Source of the DNA: JBDSYA01 sp039925865
GTDB lineage: Bacteria > Bacteroidota > Ignavibacteria > Tepidaquicellales > Tepidaquicellaceae
DNA: 6,088 nucleotides
NCBI GenBank assembly: GCA_039925865.1
Contig: JBDSYA010000166.1
Location: 1-6,088, forward strand
Reading direction: 5' to 3'
The position numbers and the translations under genes are program-made. This document shows, piece by piece, positions 1-4,913 of this stretch. The notes under the pieces are model-generated. The model was not told the origin of the DNA. It saw only the letters and a list, made by a program, of their open reading frames with translations, and made no database searches. Numbering within the stretch: the first letter of the stretch is position 1; each line of letters begins with the position of its first letter.

Positions 1-347
1 AATTTTGCAACAAAAGAAATAATAGTAAAACACGGGCCAAAGAAAGGAAGCCAGTATTTAAAAATTATAAGATCAGGTTTTTCTTTTCCAATTTTTAAAC
101 CGGTAGTTATCCAGTTAAAAGGATTGATGGAATTTACTGCTATAATATTTTTATTATCAGGGATCTTAAAGGACGGTTCACCCTGCTCGTACTGTGTCTT
201 TCCGGGAAACAGAAATTCAGGATATTGTGTCTTAAAAGAATACATTATAACTTCGTTGGTCGCCGACAGGTATTTATATAAAAGAGCGTTAAACTGTGCA
301 ATGCCACCGCGCATCGGATAAGCTGTTCCGACTATTACGATCTTCAT
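1..347 (-). CDS. Glycosyltransferase, GT4-like (GT-B fold), N-terminal part, cut by the window edge
   Basis: Reading leftward from an ATG at 347-345, 115 codons stay open to the window edge, so only the N-terminal acceptor-side domain is visible. The protein begins MKIVIVGTAYPMRGGIAQFN: a first beta strand, then a Gly-rich loop with a YPxRGGI pattern, as in many GT4 glycosyltransferases that build surface polysaccharides. A second strand ends in KPDLIIFKYWLP (residues 90-101), which resembles the 'DlihxH/K' strand of the same Rossmann-like domain. The donor-binding C-terminal half, with the E(x)7E motif that would confirm the family, lies outside the window. The start overlaps the stop of the upstream GT9 gene by 4 bp (ATGA at 347-344), so the two are almost certainly co-transcribed and translationally coupled. 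Donor and acceptor sugars cannot be told. GT-B assignment is fairly sure; the GT4 family is inferred from the N-terminus only. Confidence 0.75.
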   Translation of the reverse strand, partial: MKIVIVGTAYPMRGGIAQFNALLYKYLSATNEVIMYSFKTQYPEFLFPGKTQYEQGEPSFKIPDNKNIIAVNSINPFNWITTGLKIGKEKPDLIIFKYWLPFFGPCFTIISFVAK

Positions 348-1450
348 TGTACTTCTGATAATGAGAACTGTTTTATGCACGCCGTGAAAATATCTTCAGG
401 CATCATGTGATCCATGCATTTGTAATCCGGATTAATGCACTTTGGCTGAAAATAACACATGCATTCTTTTCCCGGCTGTACAATTACACCGTTATGGTAA
501 AGATCAAATTCATTGGGGTTAAAAATGTTATTCATTAAAACCAGTTTTTTTCCAGCTGCAATTGCAATATGCATTGTCATGGTCACCTGTGAAACGATCA
601 GATCACATTTGTTTACCAGATTTATGAAAGTTCTGAGGTCATACACACCAAAATATTTTGCGCCGGTAACTTCATTCAAAAGATTATTTTTTGCATCCTC
701 ACCCGGACCGCCAAGCAGAATAACTTCAAACCCTGCTCCTTTTAATTTTTTAATGAGCTCGATCCAGTATTGATCTTTCCATAATCTCGAAGTCCATCGT
801 TCACCACAGCCTGTATTCAGACCGATTACTTTCTTATCCGGATCAAGTGGCCATTCCCTGTCATAGTTTTTGTCAATATCTATCAAATATTTTTCTTCCT
901 CAAACTCATATCCGCATATCTCAAAGATCTCCTGCATATAATTTTTAGTGTTTGCCTTTGAAACACTGTCGAAGATCCCGGTTAAAAATTTATGTTCTGC
1001 AGCTTTATTAATTGGAAAACAGACCCCATCTTTGATCGTATAGCCTAATTTTGTTTTTGCATCGATCCTGTCAGTAAGACTGATCGCTTCGGGATCTTTA
1101 TCCAGATTTATTACAACATCAAACTTTACAGACTGCAGATAAGATACATTTTGCTGGTTATATTTTAAAACTTCATCTGCTTTAGGATGAGTATTTACAG
1201 GTACAAGCTCAGTTGAATAAGTAAGCCAGTAAATTTTTGAATTAGGGAAGTTTTTTTTCAGTGGAAATATAAGAGGGGTTGTTCGGATCACATCACCGGC
1301 AGCGCCAAGCTTAATGATGAGTATTTTTTCTTCTGTCTTATCATAATATTTACAGTCATCACACATCACACCGTGAAGTTTGTTTGGCGTGCAGGGAATA
1401 TGACCTTTAAAAAACCTGCAGTCAAAATTTACATCCGATAATTCAATCAT
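344..1450 (-). CDS. Glycosyltransferase family 9 (ADP-heptose:LPS heptosyltransferase-like) with extra cysteine clusters
   Basis: The 368-residue protein has a GT-B fold of the heptosyltransferase type. Residues 42-61 (KILIIKLGAAGDVIRTTPLI) match the N-terminal GT9 signature. D53 sits where the catalytic Asp13 of E. coli WaaC lies. The C-terminal nucleotide-sugar domain starts near 207 (VIGLNTGCG, residues 208-216) and includes VILLGGPGED (243-252) and the LIVSQVTMTMH strand-loop (284-294). GT9 enzymes usually carry SxDTGxxH there; here H294 is kept but the Asp is V289 and the Gly is M291. In front of the GT9 fold is a cysteine cluster (C11, C20, C30, C33), and a second one lies near the C-terminus (C330, C332, C338, C345, C358); both suggest metal binding. 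It probably transfers a sugar to LPS core or another surface glycan on the cytoplasmic side of the inner membrane. It is the first gene of a leftward operon with the GT4-like gene. The true donor is unknown. Confidence 0.85.
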   Translation of the reverse strand: MIELSDVNFDCRFFKGHIPCTPNKLHGVMCDDCKYYDKTEEKILIIKLGAAGDVIRTTPLIFPLKKNFPNSKIYWLTYSTELVPVNTHPKADEVLKYNQQNVSYLQSVKFDVVINLDKDPEAISLTDRIDAKTKLGYTIKDGVCFPINKAAEHKFLTGIFDSVSKANTKNYMQEIFEICGYEFEEEKYLIDIDKNYDREWPLDPDKKVIGLNTGCGERWTSRLWKDQYWIELIKKLKGAGFEVILLGGPGEDAKNNLLNEVTGAKYFGVYDLRTFINLVNKCDLIVSQVTMTMHIAIAAGKKLVLMNNIFNPNEFDLYHNGVIVQPGKECMCYFQPKCINPDYKCMDHMMPEDIFTACIKQFSLSEVQ

Positions 1451-1467
1451 TCAAAAATTTTAATCGT

Positions 1468-1475
1468 CAAATATA
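1468..1475 (-). promoter_or_regulatory. Candidate Bacteroidota-type -7 promoter box for the glycosyltransferase operon
   Basis: Read on the minus strand this is TATATTTG, a perfect match to the TAnnTTTG -7 element used by the primary sigma factor of Bacteroidota. It ends 17 bases before the GT9 ATG, which would give a very short leader. At the expected 19-bp spacing (1495-1498) the minus strand reads TTAC, only half matching the -33 TTTG element. The call rests on one box in AT-rich DNA, so it could be chance. Confidence 0.35.
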
Positions 1476-1560
1476 AAATTATTAAGTTTTAATTGTAATA
1501 CATTTTTGGAATTGATAACTTACGCAAATATCAATGACCAAAGCCCGTTCAATTGCATTC

Positions 1561-1573
1561 CCAAACAGTTTGG
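1561..1573. repeat. Perfect inverted repeat, possible operator
   Basis: CCAAACAGTTTGG is a perfect dyad of 6-bp arms around one central base. If one mismatched pair is allowed, two further T/A pairs extend it outward (1558-1576). It lies between two divergent operons, 107 bp before the carboxylase start and 111 bp before the GT9 start. Size and symmetry fit a dimeric repressor site (TetR or MarR type, for example). No regulator gene is in the window, so the assignment is only positional. Confidence 0.3.
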
Positions 1574-1679
1574 AAAGAGAGCTGATTGTGTAATTTGCTA
1601 TTTTGTAAACGTAGATAATAACTTCCTTTTTATCTAAAATAACAATTACTAAATTGACGACTTCATATAAATAAAACTT

Positions 1680-3182
1680 TTGTTCAAAAAAATCTTAATA
1701 GCAAACCGTGGTGAGATAGCAGTGAGAATAATAACAACTGCAAATCAAATGGGCATAAGTACAGTCGCCGTGTATTCTGACTTTGATAAATATTCATTAT
1801 TCACAAAGCTGGCAGATGAAGCATATTACATCGGTGAATCGGTTTCATCAAAGAGCTATCTGAATGCAGAAAAAATTATTGAAGTTGCAAAAAGATCCGG
1901 AGCCGAGGCGATACATCCGGGATATGGTTTTTTATCAGAAAGAGGATTTTTTGCAAAGATGTGCGTAGAGAATGGGATAAAATATATCGGACCAGGATAC
2001 AAAGCAATAGATCTTCTTGGCAGCAAAACAGATGCTAAGCAGCTTGCTATAAAGAGTGATGTTCCTGTTGTTCCCGGTACTTTGAATGCATTAACAGATA
2101 TTTCAGAGATAAAAAAAGTTGCCCGTCAGATCGGTTACCCTATATTGATAAAAGCATCGGCCGGCGGCGGCGGGAAAGGAATGAGAATAGTAACACAGGA
2201 ATCGGATATTGAAAGTTCGTTACGTATGGCGCAGAGTGAGGCAGGGTCTTCCTTTGGCGATGACAGTGTTTTCATTGAAAAATATATCGTCTCCCCGAGG
2301 CATGTGGAAATTCAGATCCTGGCAGATGAATATGGTAATGTCGTACATTTGGGTGAAAGAGAATGTTCAATGCAAAGGCGTCATCAAAAAATTATAGAAG
2401 AAACTCCATCCTTAATAATAGATGAAAAGTTAAGAAATGAAATGGGTGAATGCGCCAAAAGAATTGTCAGATCTGCCGGTTATTCTAATGCGGGAACGGT
2501 TGAATTCATTGTTGACAATGAAAATAATTTTTATTTTCTTGAAGTAAATACCCGCCTTCAGGTTGAGCATCCTATAACTGAAATGAGAACCGGGCTTGAT
2601 CTTGTAAAAGAACAGTTAAAGATCGCCTCGGGTGAGAAGCTGTCTTTTAAACAGGAAGATGTTGAGTTTAACGGTCATTCAATTGAATGCAGAATATGTG
2701 CTGAAGATACGGATAATAATTTTATGCCTTCGACCGGAAAAATTACATATATGAAAAATGTATTGTCGGGCGGAATGAGGGAAGATACGGGCATTGAACA
2801 GGGGAATGAGGTTTCTGTATATTATGATCCTATGATCTCAAAATTAATTTCCTTCGGTGCAACCCGCGAAATCGCAATTCATAAAATGAAAAGTGCTTTG
2901 AAAAACTATAAGATCACAGGCATTAAAACAAATATTCCTTTTCTGTTAAAACTTATGGAAAGCCGTGAATTCATTGAGGCAAGTTATCACACTCAGTTTG
3001 TTGAAAAAGAATTTTTAAACAGGATAACAAAACCGGAATTAACCGGAGATGATCTGCATGCGGTTATTCTTGCAGCAGTATTATACAAAAGAAACAAATC
3101 TCCCAAACTTATGCCAATGAAAACTAATGTCAGTGATGTGAGAAATGCATGGTCAAATAAAAAATTCGATTCTTACAGATGA
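1680..3182 (+). CDS. accC: Biotin carboxylase subunit of an acyl-CoA (acetyl/propionyl-type) carboxylase
   Basis: The 500-residue enzyme would carboxylate carrier-bound biotin with ATP and bicarbonate, the first half-reaction of acyl-CoA carboxylases. The order is pre-ATP-grasp domain (1-113, starting MFKKILIANRGEIAVRI, with HPGYGFLSE at 79-87), ATP-grasp domain (Gly-rich loop KASAGGGGKGMR, 158-169) and C-terminal domain (from about 330). Residues matching the E. coli AccC active site are all present: K158, E200, H208, Q232, H235, K237, E275, E288, N290, R292, Q294, V295, E296 and R338. It is about 50 residues longer than E. coli AccC; the extra C-terminal stretch is typical of propionyl/methylcrotonyl-type subunits. 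The start is TTG: an in-frame TAA lies only three codons upstream (1668-1670), and a later start would remove the conserved N-terminus. No Shine-Dalgarno sequence is seen. It overlaps the carrier gene by 4 bp. A pyruvate carboxylase A subunit is the main alternative. Confidence 0.93.
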   Translation: MFKKILIANRGEIAVRIITTANQMGISTVAVYSDFDKYSLFTKLADEAYYIGESVSSKSYLNAEKIIEVAKRSGAEAIHPGYGFLSERGFFAKMCVENGIKYIGPGYKAIDLLGSKTDAKQLAIKSDVPVVPGTLNALTDISEIKKVARQIGYPILIKASAGGGGKGMRIVTQESDIESSLRMAQSEAGSSFGDDSVFIEKYIVSPRHVEIQILADEYGNVVHLGERECSMQRRHQKIIEETPSLIIDEKLRNEMGECAKRIVRSAGYSNAGTVEFIVDNENNFYFLEVNTRLQVEHPITEMRTGLDLVKEQLKIASGEKLSFKQEDVEFNGHSIECRICAEDTDNNFMPSTGKITYMKNVLSGGMREDTGIEQGNEVSVYYDPMISKLISFGATREIAIHKMKSALKNYKITGIKTNIPFLLKLMESREFIEASYHTQFVEKEFLNRITKPELTGDDLHAVILAAVLYKRNKSPKLMPMKTNVSDVRNAWSNKKFDSYR

Positions 3183-3685
3183 ATAAATATTTTTCTAACT
3201 TTAGTGATGTAACCGGTAAAGTTGAAACAGAGATATTAAGCGATACGGAAGCTATCATAAACGGAAAAAATTTTTATTACGAATTCAACTTTATTACTGA
3301 TAACGTTCTAATTTTGCGGATCAGTGATAAAAATTATTTTCTGACATTAGATGATAATGAAGAAAACTATACTGAAGTAAATCTTTCTTCAGAGATCTAT
3401 AATATAATTTGTATGAGCGAACTTGAGGTTCTTGCCGCGAAAATGTCAAATGGCAGATCTGAAGGAAAAACAAAAAAAGAAATACACTCACCTATGCCCG
3501 GGATCATTGCAAAACTAAATGTAAAGGATGGGCAGAAGGTTGAAAAAGGTGAAGTGCTTCTGGTCCTTGAAGCAATGAAAATGGAAAACGAGATCAAGGC
3601 AGCAAGAGACTGCATAATAAAAAAAGTTACTGTTGAAGCACTCCGTTCAGTTGAAAAAAATGAATTACTTATAGTGCTGGAATAA
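3179..3685 (+). CDS. Biotin carboxyl carrier protein (biotinyl domain with N-terminal beta domain)
   Basis: A 168-residue carrier that would shuttle carboxybiotin between the upstream biotin carboxylase and a carboxyltransferase. The biotinyl domain spans about 101-168: HSPMPGII (103-110), then the biotinylation motif EAMKMEN (131-137), with K134 as the lysine to be biotinylated by a BirA-type ligase. The domain shows its internal pseudo-symmetry clearly: residues 115-131 and 152-168 share 9 of 17 positions (V..VEK.E.L.VLE). The second half lacks the glycines of the first (L155 and N161 against G118 and G124). Residues about 11-75 look like short alternating beta strands. They may be a small version of the BT domain that links BC and carrier in propionyl/methylcrotonyl-CoA carboxylases; this is inferred. 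A charged linker (91-101) joins the two parts. Its ATG overlaps the preceding TGA (ATGA), implying translational coupling and matched amounts of the two subunits. Confidence 0.9.
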   Translation: MNKYFSNFSDVTGKVETEILSDTEAIINGKNFYYEFNFITDNVLILRISDKNYFLTLDDNEENYTEVNLSSEIYNIICMSELEVLAAKMSNGRSEGKTKKEIHSPMPGIIAKLNVKDGQKVEKGEVLLVLEAMKMENEIKAARDCIIKKVTVEALRSVEKNELLIVLE

Positions 3686-3722
3686 AGAAACAATAGATTT
3701 TAGAAAATTAATTTTACAAAAA

Positions 3723-4724
3723 TTGTTTTTAGCATTTGCATCATTAATTGCGGCAGTAGTACCCATGTTCACCTATCTTATAATCATCTGGATACTTGAC
3801 AGATATGAGCGCGAGCCTTTCTGGCTGCTTCTTCTTAATTTTTTCTGGGGAGCAACGGGAGCAATATTTCTTGGAATTATCGGCAGTATAATTTTTCAGA
3901 TCCCTTTGAATGAAGTTATAAGGGCAGTAGTTGAGGATAATACAGGAGAACTGATGAATTTATCCGGAGCAGTTATCACCGCACCGCTTGTAGAAGAAAG
4001 CACAAAGGGAGTTTTTCTTCTTCTAATGTCTTTGAGTAAAAGATTTGACGGAGGGGTTGACGGAGCTGTACTTGGAGGTGCTATAGGCCTGGGTTTCGGC
4101 ATGACTGAAAATTTTATGTACTTTCTTTCGTATGGTACAACACCCGCATCCTGGCTGGTGCTAGTTATTATCAGAACGATTTTTTCAGCAGTTATGCATT
4201 GTCTTTCCACAGCAACATTCGGCGCCTTCATCGGATATGCAAAGTTCAAACCTTTTATTTATAAAGTAATACTTATCCCAACCGGATTTTTCCTTGCAGT
4301 TTTTTTACACTTCAGCTGGAATCTTTCAGTAAGCTTTGAGGATACAACTATTTACGGATTTTTATTTCTTATACTTTATATGTTTGTGACATTTGCAATT
4401 TTTCAGATCTCTCTTTATTTTGAAGGCAAAACAATTTTAAAAGAACTTAGTGATGAAGCAAATCTCGGCCTTATACCGGCGGATCATCTTTCTCATATTC
4501 CTTATGTATCACGGAGATTCCGTCACGGCTGGTGTCCGGTGGGAGTCGATCAGAAGGATTATGTCAAAACTGCAACAACTCTGGCTTTGCGGAAAAATCA
4601 ATATAAAAATACCCGCGGTAATCAACAGCAAAGTTATTTACGTGAAATTGAAAATTTACGGTATAAAATCCAGATGATGTTTTATAATGCGAATTTAAAA
4701 TATCACAATATGACAAACAGTTAG
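3723..4724 (+). CDS. PrsW-family intramembrane metalloprotease with long C-terminal tail
   Basis: A 333-residue membrane protein of the PrsW (CPBP-like, Abi-related) glutamic/metalloprotease family, which includes the B. subtilis protease that cleaves anti-sigma factor RsiW. Visible marks are DRYEREPFWLLLL (26-38) after the first membrane helix, the EExxK motif (E91, E92, K95), the second motif GMTENFMYF (126-134), H159 in a membrane helix and LHFSWN (195-200, H196). About seven hydrophobic segments lie near 5-25, 33-58, 81-105, 114-137, 143-171, 179-203 and 209-232. Then follows a polar tail of about 100 residues (233-333), probably cytoplasmic. The TTG start at 3723 keeps the first helix whole; the first ATG (codon 15) would cut it. 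It begins 37 bp after the carrier gene with no terminator between, so it may share that transcript. The substrate is unknown; orthology to B. subtilis PrsW is not implied. The 3' end may be frameshifted (see 4694-4795). Confidence 0.85.
   Translation: MFLAFASLIAAVVPMFTYLIIIWILDRYEREPFWLLLLNFFWGATGAIFLGIIGSIIFQIPLNEVIRAVVEDNTGELMNLSGAVITAPLVEESTKGVFLLLMSLSKRFDGGVDGAVLGGAIGLGFGMTENFMYFLSYGTTPASWLVLVIIRTIFSAVMHCLSTATFGAFIGYAKFKPFIYKVILIPTGFFLAVFLHFSWNLSVSFEDTTIYGFLFLILYMFVTFAIFQISLYFEGKTILKELSDEANLGLIPADHLSHIPYVSRRFRHGWCPVGVDQKDYVKTATTLALRKNQYKNTRGNQQQSYLREIENLRYKIQMMFYNANLKYHNMTNS
4694..4700 (+). other. Candidate -1 slippery heptamer T TTA AAA near the end of the PrsW-like gene
   Basis: The zero-frame codons TTA (4695-4697) and AAA (4698-4700), preceded by T4694, give the X XXY YYZ pattern in the correct phase for -1 slippage. 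It lies within 4688-4721, the only stretch where the -1 frame is already open (its TAA is at 4685-4687) and the zero frame has not yet stopped (TAG at 4722-4724). A weak downstream pairing is possible (GACAAA 4712-4717 with TTTGTC 4747-4752), but no strong hairpin or upstream Shine-Dalgarno stimulator is seen. Such heptamers are not rare in AT-rich DNA. Confidence 0.35.
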
Positions 4725-4795
4725 AATTTTTGTTTAAGCAAAATAATTTGTCTGAAGCCATTGAACTGTCAAATCTTTTCCGTAAAATTTACTAA
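4700..4795 (+). other. Possible shifted-frame continuation of the PrsW-like C-terminus
   Basis: In the -1 frame, after K326 of the PrsW-like protein, 31 codons remain open up to a TAA at 4793-4795. They encode a helix-like tail that includes YDKQLEFLFKQNN and LSEAIELSNLFRKIY. The amino-acid content looks like real coding sequence and continues the charged, helical character of residues 306-326. It has no ATG of its own, so an independent gene is unlikely. The shifted protein would have 357 residues. Possible causes are programmed frameshifting, an old indel, or a sequencing/assembly error. Confidence 0.4.
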
Positions 4796-4913
4796 AAGTC
4801 CCCACTTGAAAATTTAAAAATATTGCTTAGTTTTTGCGGGTTCCGGAACCGGCCTGCATCACAATTTATCTTAGTTTATAAGGTTTGAGTTGTTAACCAT
4901 CATGATGTAAGTT
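4796..4913. other. Intergenic region before the flippase gene
   Basis: This spacer holds two palindromes (4839-4850 and 4898-4907) and no recognisable gene. No GC hairpin followed by a T-run is present: the only T-run (4831-4835) precedes the palindrome. No good TAnnTTTG box with a matching -33 element was found. The second palindrome, CATCATGATG, ends 6 bases before the flippase ATG and contains two out-of-use ATG codons followed directly by TAA (4908-4910). Confidence 0.5.
4839..4850. repeat. Perfect 12-bp GC-rich palindrome
   Basis: GGTTCCGGAACC is fully self-complementary. Beyond one G:G mismatch, two more pairs (C4837-G4852 and G4836-C4853) extend the symmetry. It stands out in an otherwise AT-rich spacer, 64 bp before the flippase start. 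The absence of a central loop and of a trailing T-run argues for a protein-binding dyad over a terminator. Confidence 0.35.

Larger units (their letters stand above)
1451..1679. other. Divergent intergenic region between the glycosyltransferase operon and the carboxylase operon
   Basis: This 229-bp spacer must hold the start signals for both directions. It contains the candidate minus-strand -7 box and a central inverted repeat (see those entries). The middle part (about 1531-1590) is visibly richer in G and C than its flanks, and short frames stay open there on both strands, but none resembles a known protein. No convincing promoter for the rightward carboxylase gene could be picked out, and no terminator hairpin or RNA gene is evident. 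Confidence 0.6.

Noticed and set aside
124..321. A 65-codon plus-strand frame
   Set aside because: It lies opposite the GT4-like gene, whose minus-strand translation has clear family features; this frame has none.
513..773. An 86-codon plus-strand frame
   Set aside because: It is antisense to the well-supported GT9 gene and has no recognisable features.
1534..1593. A 19-residue frame from ATG to TAA, and longer open frames on both strands around 1510-1635, in the divergent spacer
   Set aside because: None shows a ribosome-binding site or similarity I recognise. The minus-strand frame (contains LSKLFGNAIERALVID) looks somewhat protein-like but has no supported start, so a gene remnant cannot be claimed.
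1602..1640. Promoter for the carboxylase gene (TTTG at 1602-1605 with TAAAAT at 1635-1640)
   Set aside because: The spacing fits neither the Bacteroidota -33/-7 rule nor the 17-bp sigma-70 rule, and no better pair was found.
3397..3693. A 98-codon minus-strand frame
   Set aside because: It is antisense to the biotinyl domain; the Ser/Phe-rich composition is typical of a mirrored reading of a Glu/Lys-rich gene.
3896..4249. A 117-codon minus-strand frame
   Set aside because: It is antisense to the core of the PrsW-like gene, which carries the conserved motifs; the Pro/Ser-rich translation shows no domain.
4831..4855. Rho-independent terminator after the PrsW-like gene
   Set aside because: The palindrome has no loop, and the T-run precedes it on the plus strand; on the minus strand it would be followed by A, not T.
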